Shown piece after piece: positions 9,075 through 17,972 of a stretch of DNA of 64,000 bases (its first letter is position 1; every line of letters begins with the position of its first letter). The position numbers were made by a program, and so were the translations under genes. The notes beneath the pieces were generated by a model. The model made no database searches and had not been told where the DNA came from. It saw only the letters and a list, made by a program, of their open reading frames with translations. Source of the stretch: Rhizobiales bacterium UBA3584 (GTDB lineage: Bacteria; Pseudomonadota; Alphaproteobacteria; Rhizobiales; Devosiaceae); the NCBI GenBank assembly GCA_002375765.1, contig DFMV01000081.1, positions 17,266 through 81,265 on the forward strand. The letters are read 5' to 3'.

Positions 9075-9880
9075 CAAACAGTCTCCGGCTGCCCATGCTC
9101 GTGACCGATCCCTAAATGGCCGAGCAGTCTGCGTTTGATGGCCAGAACTCCGGAACTTGCGAGATCCCCCTCATCACGCGGTTGCTTGCCCTCGATCGAC
9201 ACGTCATCGACCAATTTTCCTCCGCGCATGACCAAAATCCTGTCGGCCAGTGTTAACGCTTCGTCGACGTCATGGGTGACGAAAAGGACAGTACGCTTGG
9301 CCCGGTCCTTTTCGTCCCAGAGATCGAGGAGCACATCGTGGATCCGGTGGCGCGTGACGTAGTCGAGGGCGCCGAAGGGTTCGTCGAGAAGGAGGATATC
9401 CGAACCGTTGGCAAAGACGGTTGCAATCGCTACCCGTTTGAGCATGCCTCCCGAAAGCTCACGTGGCCACGCATGGGCAACGTCGGCCAGGCCAACCTGC
9501 GCCAGATATTGGCTGGCGGCCGTCCGCCGCTCTTCGGGCGGCACACCGCGGCAGCGCAAACCGTATTCGACGTTGTGCTGAACGGTCATCCACGGGAATA
9601 CGCTATCCTTCTGAAAGACCACGCCCCGCTCTGGACCGGGGCCCGCGATAGGCTTTCCGTGAGCCTCAAAAACCCCCTCCGAGGGCGCATCGAGGCCGGC
9701 GCATAGCTGAAGCAAGGTGCTCTTGCCGCAACCCGACGGACCAACAATGCAAACGAACTCTCCTTGCCTAATGGTAACATCCACGTTTTTGAGAGCCTCG
9801 ATGGCGCTTCCATCTCGACGCTTGAATGAACGTGAAACCGAACGTGCCTGCAGTGCAGGAACAGTACTTTGGGTGTTCAT
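9074..9880 (-). CDS. ABC transporter ATP-binding protein (SsuB/TauB/NitT type)
   Basis: This cytoplasmic ATPase of the NitT/TauT-type importer is 268 aa. It shows Walker A ([13 protein letters not shown]), the signature LSGGMLKRVAIA (with M where Q is usual), Walker B (ILLLDEPFGALDYVTR) and the switch His (FVTHDVDEALTLADR). Its ATG overlaps the stop of the upstream permease (ATGA) and is preceded by an AGGAGG ribosome-binding site. Its own stop overlaps the next permease. The family is clear; the substrate is inferred only from neighbours to be a nitrogen-containing compound. Confidence 0.92.
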   Translation of the reverse strand: MNTQSTVPALQARSVSRSFKRRDGSAIEALKNVDVTIRQGEFVCIVGPSGCGKSTLLQLCAGLDAPSEGVFEAHGKPIAGPGPERGVVFQKDSVFPWMTVQHNVEYGLRCRGVPPEERRTAASQYLAQVGLADVAHAWPRELSGGMLKRVAIATVFANGSDILLLDEPFGALDYVTRHRIHDVLLDLWDEKDRAKRTVLFVTHDVDEALTLADRILVMRGGKLVDDVSIEGKQPRDEGDLASSGVLAIKRRLLGHLGIGHEHGQPETV

Positions 9881-10767
9881 TGACGACCTCCTGCCGACTG
9901 TGCAGTACGCGCACGCCAGCGTGTGATCCAGGAAAACAGAACCGAAACGACCGCATCAAATATGGCGGCCGTCAGTGCCAGAAGGAGCAAGGCGGCAAAC
10001 AGACTTTCAATGTCCGAGGCTGCGGTAATGCTTTTGATCAGCTTGCCGAGCCCTCTTTGGGAAGCCAGGAGTTCAACTATTGCCTCCAACCCCCACGCCC
10101 CCGCGAGCGCAATACGGATGCCGCCCAGGATCTCTGGCAGTGCGCCTGGGATAAGAACATTGCGGACAATCTCGTTTCTTGTCGCGCCAAAGGTGCGGGC
10201 CGCTGCCTCATAGACGGGATTGATATTATCGGCGGCGCGTTGAGCGTAGGTGTATAGGATCACCGCTACGTAGAAGGCGACGGTAGCCACCGCGCTGGCG
10301 CGATCACCGCCGAGCCAAAGCAGAAGGAATGGCGACGCGATCAGAATGGGCACCGTTCCCAACGTAAGCACAACGGGATCGAATGCGGCTCTCAAGAGCC
10401 GCGAACGTGCCGTCAACAGACCCACGAGGGTGCCCATGGCTCCGCCGATGCAGACCGCAATCAGCACATTCTGCGCAGTATACCCCAATGCGGTGTAAAA
10501 CCCGGTATCGGCCAAGCCGTAAAAGGCAAAGGTGTTGTGAAACCAAAACTTTTCGACGGCCGCGTTGACCACACCCCATGGTGTGGGCAGGGCGGACCTT
10601 GGCGTTACCGGAACCAGTGCAAACCAAATTCCCAGGAGCAGAAGAAGCCCCACCACCCCGAGAGGATCTGCCCGGCGCAGGGCTTCTCCAAGCTTTCTGC
10701 TCAATAGATTTTGTTTGGCAGAGCCCGGCAGAACCGGGCTCTGAGCTTTATCTGTCATGGAGGACAC
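9877..10767 (-). CDS. ABC transporter permease (SsuC/TauC/NitT type)
   Basis: This is the second, distinct permease of the NitT/TauT importer, about 296 aa. Membrane segments begin near residue 35 (VVGLLLLLGIWFALVPVTP). It has an EAA loop at YEAAARTFGATRNEIVRNVLIPGALPEILG. The outermost start is GTG at 10767; ATG at 10758 is an alternative and neither has a strong ribosome-binding site. It follows the binding-protein gene by 11 bases and overlaps the ATPase gene. Its sequence differs clearly from the permease at 8226, so this is not a recent duplication. Confidence 0.9.
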   Translation of the reverse strand: MSSMTDKAQSPVLPGSAKQNLLSRKLGEALRRADPLGVVGLLLLLGIWFALVPVTPRSALPTPWGVVNAAVEKFWFHNTFAFYGLADTGFYTALGYTAQNVLIAVCIGGAMGTLVGLLTARSRLLRAAFDPVVLTLGTVPILIASPFLLLWLGGDRASAVATVAFYVAVILYTYAQRAADNINPVYEAAARTFGATRNEIVRNVLIPGALPEILGGIRIALAGAWGLEAIVELLASQRGLGKLIKSITAASDIESLFAALLLLALTAAIFDAVVSVLFSWITRWRARTAQSAGGRQ

Positions 10768-10778
10768 CAGAACTGCGC

Positions 10779-12092
10779 CTATTCCGACGCCGCGCGCGCA
10801 AATCGATAAGCATCGAGATAATTGTGCCAGCCGTAATGCTTTTTGGCCTCATCTACCAATGAACCCTGTTCGGCGGAAAGATCCGTCCCATCAAGCGCGG
10901 CAAGCAATTCATCAGTTTGCATACGATACTCCTCGAGCTGCATCCAGATGTCGTGGCCCCACACAAACTCGTCCGCGCTGACGTCGTCAGGAACGACGCC
11001 ATTCTCCACAAACCCACCAATGATTTGCTCATACAGCGGCTTGTAATATAGCAGCGAGTCCTGATCGTTATAGAACTGACCATTCTCTTCGTAGGGAATA
11101 TAAGGATGGAACAACTCGACGGTGTTGGCCAAATCCTCACCCGTCAAATCTGTCCCGGTGATGCTGTTGAGGATCGGGGCCTGGATATCGTAGAGCGAGG
11201 GATCCTGGGTGACGGCGTCAACAGTCCGCCACACAGCGGAAAGATATCGCAACAGTGTATGCTGGTTTTCACCGATCCAGTCCGCGTTCGACTCTGCTCC
11301 AACCAGTGAAATCGAGCGCAGTACAGGAGAGTCGGGCCCGCTCGGGCCGTGTTCGATCAAATCGTCGAGGCAAACGAGCCGAGTCCAGCCCTCTTGCAAC
11401 AGCGAATAGACAACAGGAGCACCCGACGGATGGGCAAATTCAATCTGGCCCGCTCTCGCCGCGACCAGGATGTTGGAATCCTCCATAATCTGAGGCACCC
11501 AGGTCACCCCCGACAAATCAGATATCGTTTGCTCGAAAAGCCGCTCATTGGGAACCGGAGTTGAAGCGAGCTGATTGCCCTGCACCGGAGCCATGGCCTC
11601 GGCGATGGCCTGATCAAAGGCCATGCCCCTGCCCATATAATCCTTAATGCCCGTGAGATTCAGATGGGGCGCCGCAAGCATGCATCCCGCTGTAATGACG
11701 TCGTGGAACATGACCGCTTTGACGGCGCGCGAATTCTGGTAGGTCGGCAGGAAATTGGGCGCGTAACCATGGGTGACGTCGAGGTCGCCCCGCATAAGCA
11801 ACGTGTGAGCCTGCTGCTCGGTCACGGTTGTTCGGGCGATGTCGATCCCGACATCCTCGAAAAAGCCCATCTCATCGCCGATGATAGGAAACGATCCATC
11901 GGCATAGGGCAAGACGCCCATGCGGACTTCGACCTGCGGAATGTCGGTGCCTGCCTCCGGCGCGAGCGGCTCGTATGTATGGGTATCCTGCGCAATTGCA
12001 GCGACGGCCGATGCTGCCAAGCATAGGGCAGCGACCGACAGCACCGATGTCGTCCTTTTGTGGCAGTTGGCTACTGTTTTGATCTCATCCAT
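10779..12092 (-). CDS. NMT1/NitT-TauT family ABC substrate-binding protein
   Basis: This periplasmic binding protein is the probable specificity subunit of the importer at 8226-10767. A signal sequence is visible (VLSVAALCLAASAVAAIAQ, mature DTHTYEP), although the N-terminal stretch before the hydrophobic core is rather long (MDEIKTVANCHKRTTS). The mature protein contains the characteristic VRMGVLPYADGSFPIIGDEM, with a later AGQIEFAHPSGAPV. At 437 aa it is about 100 residues longer than most NMT1-type proteins, and much of the extra length is at the C-terminus. The ATG at 12092 has a GGAAGG site upstream. It heads the minus-strand operon and is divergent from the RidA gene. Confidence 0.86.
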   Translation of the reverse strand: MDEIKTVANCHKRTTSVLSVAALCLAASAVAAIAQDTHTYEPLAPEAGTDIPQVEVRMGVLPYADGSFPIIGDEMGFFEDVGIDIARTTVTEQQAHTLLMRGDLDVTHGYAPNFLPTYQNSRAVKAVMFHDVITAGCMLAAPHLNLTGIKDYMGRGMAFDQAIAEAMAPVQGNQLASTPVPNERLFEQTISDLSGVTWVPQIMEDSNILVAARAGQIEFAHPSGAPVVYSLLQEGWTRLVCLDDLIEHGPSGPDSPVLRSISLVGAESNADWIGENQHTLLRYLSAVWRTVDAVTQDPSLYDIQAPILNSITGTDLTGEDLANTVELFHPYIPYEENGQFYNDQDSLLYYKPLYEQIIGGFVENGVVPDDVSADEFVWGHDIWMQLEEYRMQTDELLAALDGTDLSAEQGSLVDEAKKHYGWHNYLDAYRFARAASE

Positions 12093-12212
12093 TGAGGTTC
12101 CTTCCTTTGTATCGTGCAGCTTGAGGTCCCCACCCGCAAGCGCTGCCTTCCGGCATGCGTAAGTGAGTTTCTAGCGATGTCATAAATTCGACAAGCTGAA
12201 TTCCCTTCAGTT

Positions 12213-12236
12213 GTTCATTCAAAATTTTTGATGAAC
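12213..12236. promoter_or_regulatory. 24-bp imperfect palindrome in divergent binding-protein/RidA region
   Basis: GTTCAT and ATGAAC bracket a 12-base AT-rich centre (TCAAAATTTTTG) that is itself nearly symmetric. It sits in the 254-bp divergent region that should hold promoters for both the ABC operon and the RidA gene. The LysR regulator encoded at 12711-13595 is the obvious candidate to bind it. The rest of this intergenic region shows nothing I can name. Confidence 0.4.
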
Positions 12237-12346
12237 TTTATGCCTTCCGTCCTCCAGATTTCGTGACGACGATTCTTCATAACTTCGCGATGGTGCGCGA
12301 CGACTGAGGACGCTACCCAACGTTGAGCAATGAAAAAGGAGTATGA

Positions 12347-12703
12347 ATGATGATCAACCGCTACCACGCCAATCAACGTATGAGTCAGATGGTGAGCTAC
12401 CCGCAGCAGGGGACGGCCATAGTGCTGTCAGGCCTTGTCGCCGACGACAGTTCAGCCGATGTCACCGGTCAAACCCGTCAGATTCTGGACAAGGTCGAGC
12501 GGCTGTTGAACGAGGCCGGGGCGGACAAGTCGCACTTGACTCATATCTACATCTGGTTGCCCAGCATCGGCGATTTCGATGCAATGAACGCGATCTATGA
12601 CGACTGGGTTATGCCCGGTCAGGCGCCCGCCCGCGCCTGTGTAGAAGCCCGTCTAGCTGACCCCAGCCTCAAAGTCGAAATACAGGCCTTTGCTGTGATA
12701 TAG
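12347..12703 (+). CDS. RidA family protein (YjgF/YER057c/UK114)
   Basis: RidA-family proteins are small trimeric enzymes that hydrolyse reactive enamines/imines or related amide intermediates in nitrogen metabolism. The 118-aa protein shows the family layout: an early VLSGLVADD strand, QILDKVERLLNEAGADKSHL, and the binding-site segment PARACVEARLADPSLKVEIQAFAVI with the conserved Arg (R in PARAC) and a terminal EIQAFA. Start ATG 12347 lies 5 bases after AAGGAG; an ATG at 12343 is out of frame. It converges on the LysR gene. Association with amidohydrolases here fits a role in clearing an unstable nitrogenous intermediate, as RutC does in uracil breakdown. Confidence 0.92.
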   Translation: MMINRYHANQRMSQMVSYPQQGTAIVLSGLVADDSSADVTGQTRQILDKVERLLNEAGADKSHLTHIYIWLPSIGDFDAMNAIYDDWVMPGQAPARACVEARLADPSLKVEIQAFAVI

Positions 12704-12710
12704 CCGGACA

Positions 12711-13595
12711 TTAATGCGCCGACGCGGCTTCCCGCGCGGCGCTTTCCACCGCCTTCAATGCCGGCGTGTCCTCTGCAATCGGTCTTACGGCCGAGATCTG
12801 CAGCGCCGGTATTTCGGGTTCGCATGGCACTATGCGGAGCGTACCCTTCCGGACATCTTCCTGAAAAAGCCGTACAGGGAGCTGGGCAATGCCCAAGCCC
12901 TCGATCACCATGGATGCAGCTGTTCGAAAAGTGTTGCAGATCGTTACGTTGCGATAATGGACGTTATTCTCACTGAACCACCGCAAATGAGATCCCCGCG
13001 CCTGCCATTCACGCGTAACGGAGATGACTGGCAAGTCCGAAAGCATAGGGGGCGTAACGACCTCCGGAATGCCCTCCAGGCTGGGGCTACACATCCACCT
13101 AAGGTCGATGCTTTGAAGTGGAGTAGAAGAGAATTTCGATGCTGGCAACTCACAGGCCGCCAGGACCATGTCAAGCTCTCGCGCCAACAGCTTTTCTTCC
13201 AGCGCATAGGATACGCCCACCTCTAGTTCGACTTGAACGTGCGGAAAATCGCGCTTGAGCCTCTTCATCATAGGCCCAAGCCAGCTTATGGCGACGTTCT
13301 CTGTAACTCCAAGCCGTACATATCCAGCTGTGCTCTGGCTATCGCCTAGTGCGGCATCCGTGAGACGCTGATAGGCCGTCACTATTTCTTCTGCGTATGG
13401 CAGAAGCCGAATGCCTTCGGGCGTCAACCGTGCGATGCGCTGAGATCTGTCGAACAACACTGTGTTCAATCTCGACTCCACCTCCTGAATCCGCATGGAA
13501 ACCGCCGATTGTGTGGCATTCATTTTTTGGGCGGACTTTGCGAAGCTTCCCAGTCGGGCGGCCCAATAGAATGTCTCCAAGTGTCGAAGATTCAT
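12711..13595 (-). CDS. LysR family transcriptional regulator
   Basis: This is a DNA-binding regulator that probably controls the ureide-type catabolic genes around it. The 294-aa protein has the N-terminal HTH (LGSFAKSAQKMNATQSAVSMRIQEVESRLNTVLFDRS) and a type-2 periplasmic-binding-like effector domain. ATG 13595 is preceded by GAGGAG. It is divergent from the M20 amidohydrolase gene at 13786, the classical arrangement for a LysR activator of the adjacent operon. A symmetrical LysR-type box lies between them. Confidence 0.92.
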   Translation of the reverse strand: MNLRHLETFYWAARLGSFAKSAQKMNATQSAVSMRIQEVESRLNTVLFDRSQRIARLTPEGIRLLPYAEEIVTAYQRLTDAALGDSQSTAGYVRLGVTENVAISWLGPMMKRLKRDFPHVQVELEVGVSYALEEKLLARELDMVLAACELPASKFSSTPLQSIDLRWMCSPSLEGIPEVVTPPMLSDLPVISVTREWQARGSHLRWFSENNVHYRNVTICNTFRTAASMVIEGLGIAQLPVRLFQEDVRKGTLRIVPCEPEIPALQISAVRPIAEDTPALKAVESAAREAASAH

Positions 13596-13633
13596 GCGCG
13601 CTCCTCAGACTGCACCATAGTAGGTCGGCCGAC

Positions 13634-13651
13634 ATTGAAGCTTAGTTCAAT
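13634..13651. promoter_or_regulatory. Candidate LysR-type operator
   Basis: ATTGAA-GCTTAG-TTCAAT is a perfect inverted repeat with 6-base arms. It lies 38 bases upstream of the LysR start codon and about 135 bases before the M20 amidohydrolase. Spacing and symmetry match LysR recognition boxes; the assignment is inferred. Confidence 0.5.
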
Positions 13652-13785
13652 TTTCGTGAAGTCCCAAGCCAGAATAATATCGTTTTTACGTTCAATAACG
13701 AAGTCCTACGATCAGTTTGCTCGCCGTTTCAGGGTGGGCCGTAACAAGGACAAGAAAGCCAGAGGACTGGCGTAGGAAGGTTAAA

Positions 13786-15024
13786 TTGAGCACCCGTATT
13801 GAGATCGATGCTGAGATGGTTCGGCAGCATGTTTATGACCTCGCTGAATTCGGAAAGGTGGGGGAGAGCGGCGTTACCCGACTGGTGTATTCGCCCGAAT
13901 GGGTTGCGGCGACCGATAAATACGCAGCCTGGTGCCAAGAAGGTGGATTGGAGGTGCACCGCGATGCCGTTGGCAACGTTTGGGGAGTGCTAAAAGGTAC
14001 GGAGAAAGGGAAATCCATAGTCTCCGGATCGCACATCGATTCCCAAGCGCCCGGGGGCCGGTATGATGGCGCTCTCGGTGCACTGTCGGCCATGATCGCG
14101 CTCAAGGTGCTCAAAGCCCAGTTCGGGCAGCCTAAACGGACGCTGGAGGCAGTGGCTCTTTGCGAGGAAGAATCCAGTCGCTTTCCGAGTGCCAACTACT
14201 GGGGTTCGCGCGCCATCACCGGACGCATCGGCACCCACGTAGCCGACGAGACTATTGCTTTTACTGGCGAAACCATGGCTGAAGCCATGCAGGCTATTGG
14301 CCTCGATCCTAAAAGCATCCCTCAGGCCCGCCGCAACGACATAGACAGTTTCATTGAGCTGCACATCGAACAGGGTCCAATACTCGAACAAGAAGACCTG
14401 CCCGTGGCCATCGTTACCGCGATCACCGGCATCCGGCATTACAATGTGATGTTACGCGGTACGCAAAACCATGCCGGCGGCTTCCCTATGGACATTCGGC
14501 GTGACCCTATGGCCGGTTTCGCTGAGATCGCCAGCGGGGTGGTAAATACCGCTCATCGTATGGGACGCCCCGCTGTCACAACAGTGGGCCGGGCGGTCGT
14601 AAGACCGAATTTCCCGGCCATCATCCCCGACAGTGTCGAATTCTCTATCGATGCCCGCCACCCCGATGCCCAAAAGCGGCAAGAGCTTTACACCGCACAT
14701 GAACGACTGATGCGCGAAGTAGCCGAGCGACGCGGACTGGACATTGAATGGGATGTCAGAATTGACCATGATCCAGCACCTTCAGATCCTGGAATCTTGA
14801 GGACGCTTGAGCGTGTCGCACAGGAGCAGGGCGTGAAGACTTTGAACATGGCCAGCGGCGCTGGGCACGACTCTCAGCAGATGGCTTCAATTGCCAAGAC
14901 CGCTATGATCTTTGTCCGCTCCAAGGATGGCCGGAGCCATACCCCCGACGAATATTCATCTATCGAAGATATCGTCGAAGGCGTCAAGGTGCTCACTGGG
15001 GGGCTGCACGCACTGGCCTACTAA
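13786..15024 (+). CDS. M20 family amidohydrolase, allantoate amidohydrolase / N-carbamoyl-L-amino-acid hydrolase-like
   Basis: This is a binuclear zinc enzyme that hydrolyses a carbamoyl-type C-N bond, as in allantoate or N-carbamoyl amino acids. The metal-site motifs are present: SGSHIDSQAPGGRYDGALG, CEEESSRF, ELHIEQGPILE and a C-terminal GAGHDSQQMA. The lid-domain motif NHAGGFPMDIRRDP is also present. The open frame runs from 13717, but the best start is TTG 13786, because GGAAGG ends 5 bases before it and it gives the normal 412-aa length. It is divergent from the LysR regulator and leads the operon with the PuuE-like and epimerase genes. The PuuE-like neighbour points to a ureide route, but a different N-carbamoyl substrate cannot be excluded. 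Confidence 0.88.
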   Translation: MSTRIEIDAEMVRQHVYDLAEFGKVGESGVTRLVYSPEWVAATDKYAAWCQEGGLEVHRDAVGNVWGVLKGTEKGKSIVSGSHIDSQAPGGRYDGALGALSAMIALKVLKAQFGQPKRTLEAVALCEEESSRFPSANYWGSRAITGRIGTHVADETIAFTGETMAEAMQAIGLDPKSIPQARRNDIDSFIELHIEQGPILEQEDLPVAIVTAITGIRHYNVMLRGTQNHAGGFPMDIRRDPMAGFAEIASGVVNTAHRMGRPAVTTVGRAVVRPNFPAIIPDSVEFSIDARHPDAQKRQELYTAHERLMREVAERRGLDIEWDVRIDHDPAPSDPGILRTLERVAQEQGVKTLNMASGAGHDSQQMASIAKTAMIFVRSKDGRSHTPDEYSSIEDIVEGVKVLTGGLHALAY

Positions 15025-15050
15025 CACTTGCCTACTAAGGAGAGACTACC

Positions 15051-15959
15051 ATGTATCCACGCGACTTCAACGGGCATGGCCGGACGCCTCCGCACGCTCA
15101 ATGGCCCGGCAATGCAAAATTGGCCCTTCAGTTCGTAATCAACTACGAGGAAGGCGGTGAGCATTCTGTGATCCATGGCGACCGTCACAGTGAGGCCTGG
15201 CTTACTGAGGAGCCATCTCAGCCGTTGGACAACATTCGTAACATGAGTGCTGAGTCCCAATACGAATACGGCCCACGCGCCGGCTGGTGGCGGCTCTACA
15301 AGATGTTCACGAAGCGCCACCTTCCGATCACCGTATTCGGAATCGCTAAGTCGCTCGAGAAGAACCCTGAAGCCGTCGCATCCATGAAGGAAGCTGGCTT
15401 CGAGATCGCCTCCCACGGACTGCGCTGGATTCACTATGCCGAAATGCCCGAGGAAGAGGAACGGCGACATATTGCCGAAGCTATGCGCATCCATGAGGAG
15501 GTTACCGGATCACGACCAACGGGTTGGTATACAGGGCGAATGAGCCAAAACACCCGACGGCTACTCGTGGAAGCCGGCGGGCTCACCTATGATTCAGATT
15601 CTTTTGGAGATGACCTGCCCTACTGGACCAGGGTCTCTGGCCAGAACCACCTAGTGGTCCCCTATACACTTGACAACAACGATGGCCGCTATGTCAGTCC
15701 GTATGGCTACAACTCCAGAAGCTTTTCGGACTATCTGATCGACGCCTTCGAATTCCTGCGACGCGAAGGAGAAGAAAGCCCCAAAATGATGAGTGTAGGT
15801 CTGCATACCCGCATTGTGGGGCGCCCCGGACGCGCGGCGGATCTCGAAAGGTTTCTCGATCATGTAGCGGCTTCCGAAGACGTATGGGTCGCCCGCCGCA
15901 TAGACATCGCCAAGCATTGGCAAACGGTGCATCCGCCGGTCGAAGGAGATGAGCTTTGA
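15051..15959 (+). CDS. PuuE-like allantoinase / polysaccharide deacetylase-fold amidohydrolase
   Basis: PuuE-type enzymes use the carbohydrate esterase 4 (NodB) fold to open cyclic amides such as allantoin rather than to deacetylate sugars. The 302-aa protein starts MYPRDFNGHGRTPPHAQWPG, the characteristic PuuE opening, followed by LALQFVINYEEGGEHSV. It also shows YGPRAGWWRLYKMF, the metal-region segment ASHGLRWIHY, and HTRIVGRPGR near the end. It follows the M20 gene by 26 bases and overlaps the epimerase gene. The pair ring-opening amidohydrolase plus allantoate-type hydrolase supports two consecutive steps of one pathway; the exact ring substrate is not proven. Confidence 0.86.
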   Translation: MYPRDFNGHGRTPPHAQWPGNAKLALQFVINYEEGGEHSVIHGDRHSEAWLTEEPSQPLDNIRNMSAESQYEYGPRAGWWRLYKMFTKRHLPITVFGIAKSLEKNPEAVASMKEAGFEIASHGLRWIHYAEMPEEEERRHIAEAMRIHEEVTGSRPTGWYTGRMSQNTRRLLVEAGGLTYDSDSFGDDLPYWTRVSGQNHLVVPYTLDNNDGRYVSPYGYNSRSFSDYLIDAFEFLRREGEESPKMMSVGLHTRIVGRPGRAADLERFLDHVAASEDVWVARRIDIAKHWQTVHPPVEGDEL

Positions 15960-16909
15960 GCTATTTGGTTACGGGCGCTACAGGGTTCATTGGCACCAAT
16001 ATCGTAGAGCAGCTTGGCGGCGAGGGTGAACAAGTTCTAGCGTTGAGCAATGTCGCTCCAACCCAGCGGCAAGAAGAGCTAGCCAATCGCAGCAATGTTC
16101 GGTTTGCCCTGGGAGATGTGCGTGATCAAGAGCTACTTGAAGCCGTGATCAGGCAGCATCAAATTCGCCGCATCATTCATGCTGCCGCTATCACTTCCAA
16201 CGCTGAACGCGAAAAGATCGCCGGCCCGCAGATCGTCGACGTCAATCTCAAGGGCGCTGCAGTTGTCGCGACGGCTGCCGCAAGTTGCAACGTCGAGAAG
16301 TTAACCTTAGTGAGTTCGGCCGGCGTATTCGCGACTCATAACCTGCCGGATGGCCAGCTCGTGGTGGAGAGTCAGCCGCATCAAGTCGACACCCTCTATA
16401 GTGTGGGAAAATCGGCCGCAGAAACGATCGTCGCTCGCATATGTTCACTCAACGACCTACCCTATGTCATTGGAAGGGTCGCAACCGCTTTCGGGCCGTG
16501 GGAGCACGATACGGGGTATCGCGACACTTTGAGCCCGATCTACCAACTAACCGGAAAGGCAATTTCGGGTAAAACTGCTCTCCTTGAGCGCGACAAGCAA
16601 AGCAATTGGCACTACTCGAGGGATGCCGCCAGCGCCCTAATCACGCTGACACGTAACAGCCCTAATTATCAAGACTACAATTTGGGACCGCAACGGGCTT
16701 GGCCGTTGAGTACCTGGTGTGCACTGCTCAAGGAAAAGTACCCCGCCTTTTCCTATGATTTTGCGGCAGAGGGGAATATCGAATTGTACGGCGTGGATGA
16801 TGGCGGTCTTCTCTCGGGCTCGCGCTACGCAGATGAATTCGGCCCAACCGCGCAGTTTGATCCGGAGGCTGCATTCAACGACTTCCTGAGGTGGATCAAT
16901 GACAAGTAG
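15956..16909 (+). CDS. NAD(P)-dependent epimerase/dehydratase (extended SDR)
   Basis: This is a cytoplasmic extended short-chain dehydrogenase, 317 aa, acting on an unknown substrate. It has the nucleotide motif VTGATGFIGTNIVEQL, the D-x-x-D stretch GDVRDQEL, an active-site YSVGKSAAE (Tyr-x-x-x-Lys) and a VSSAGVF segment. The start is TTG 15956, whose last bases overlap the PuuE stop (TTGA), with GGAG 10 bases upstream. It is the last gene of the LysR-controlled unit. An epimerase is not part of known allantoin breakdown, so the true substrate may carry a sugar or a chiral hydroxyl. The following 130 bp to the next gene contain nothing recognisable. Confidence 0.85.
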   Translation: MSYLVTGATGFIGTNIVEQLGGEGEQVLALSNVAPTQRQEELANRSNVRFALGDVRDQELLEAVIRQHQIRRIIHAAAITSNAEREKIAGPQIVDVNLKGAAVVATAAASCNVEKLTLVSSAGVFATHNLPDGQLVVESQPHQVDTLYSVGKSAAETIVARICSLNDLPYVIGRVATAFGPWEHDTGYRDTLSPIYQLTGKAISGKTALLERDKQSNWHYSRDAASALITLTRNSPNYQDYNLGPQRAWPLSTWCALLKEKYPAFSYDFAAEGNIELYGVDDGGLLSGSRYADEFGPTAQFDPEAAFNDFLRWINDK

Positions 16910-17038
16910 CCGGCAATCGCTGATTAGTGGAGCGCCATTAGAGCTTGATGCTTAGCATAGTCAATGTCCAAGAAAACTGGGTACTTTCGCAAAGAAGGCC
17001 GATTGGAGGAAATTGCCGCTTACATGGACTGACATGTT

Positions 17039-17959
17039 TTACTGTGCTGGTCGCGCGCGCAATCGATCCTGCACTGCACGCTTTATCAGATGAGAGAATG
17101 CATCTGTCAGTTGGCCTTGAGCGGCCTGTGGCGGGCGAACGATCTGATAGGAGAGGCCGATCCTGGCTTGTAACGGTTTGACCACAAGTTGATCGCTGTA
17201 GTCAGCCGCAATGAGAGGATCGACGACCGAGATGCCTATGCCATACGCGGTCATTGCGCAACAATTGGCCAGCGAAGCCTCAATCGGCGTCCGAAGATCA
17301 ATGCCTTTTTCGGACAGTGCGCTGTTTAGGGCAAGCCGGAGCGGCGCGCGACGGCCAGGCAATATTACCCGATACGCGCTCAGATCGGAGAGCGCAATTT
17401 CGTCCTTTCTCGAAAGCGGATGCTCGTGGGGTACAACAGCGACGGCCTGGCTGCGTCCAATCACTTCTCCGGGTAACCCGGCGCGGTCCTCCTGATGGTA
17501 CACAAGGCCAAGGTCGTAATGTTGGATCGCTGTAAGGTCTAGAACGCGCTCAGTGTTCTCAGTGTCAAAAATTACCGTCACTGAGGGGTATCGTTCCAAA
17601 AACGGGATCAACGCCTCGCGCATGCACAGCCTGTTGAGGGAGGTAACCGTACCAACCCTAATCACACCACCTTTTACAGCGCGGATATCCTGTGCGACGC
17701 GGCCGATGTGATCGAGCCCCACAAACACACGTTCTACTTCTCGAAATAGAATAAGCGCTTCATCTCGCGGGACAAGACGATTGCCATCGCGCACAAACAG
17801 CGTAAATCCAATCTCGGTCTCCATGTCGCGCAACAAACGGCTGACCGCAGGCTGTGTGATGTGCATGTGAGCAGCCGCCGCGCTCACACTCCCCGTCACC
17901 ATGATCGCCCGAAATGCCTCCACCTGTCGTGCGTGCACTTTCAAGGTTCGCTCCTCCAT
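17039..17959 (-). CDS. LysR family transcriptional regulator
   Basis: This is a DNA-binding regulator, about 306 aa from ATG 17959. An upstream start at 17980 exists but would lie inside the palindromic operator, so the internal Met beginning MEERTLKVHARQ is preferred. The HTH is GSVSAAAAHMHITQPAVSRLLRDMETEIGFTLF, followed by the effector domain (GGVIRVGTVTSLNRLCMREALIPF). It is divergent from the Dpp-type ABC operon at 18094-26421 and is the likely regulator of that operon. Confidence 0.92.
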   Translation of the reverse strand: MEERTLKVHARQVEAFRAIMVTGSVSAAAAHMHITQPAVSRLLRDMETEIGFTLFVRDGNRLVPRDEALILFREVERVFVGLDHIGRVAQDIRAVKGGVIRVGTVTSLNRLCMREALIPFLERYPSVTVIFDTENTERVLDLTAIQHYDLGLVYHQEDRAGLPGEVIGRSQAVAVVPHEHPLSRKDEIALSDLSAYRVILPGRRAPLRLALNSALSEKGIDLRTPIEASLANCCAMTAYGIGISVVDPLIAADYSDQLVVKPLQARIGLSYQIVRPPQAAQGQLTDAFSHLIKRAVQDRLRARPAQ

Positions 17960-17972
17960 TTCGCGGCAAGCG

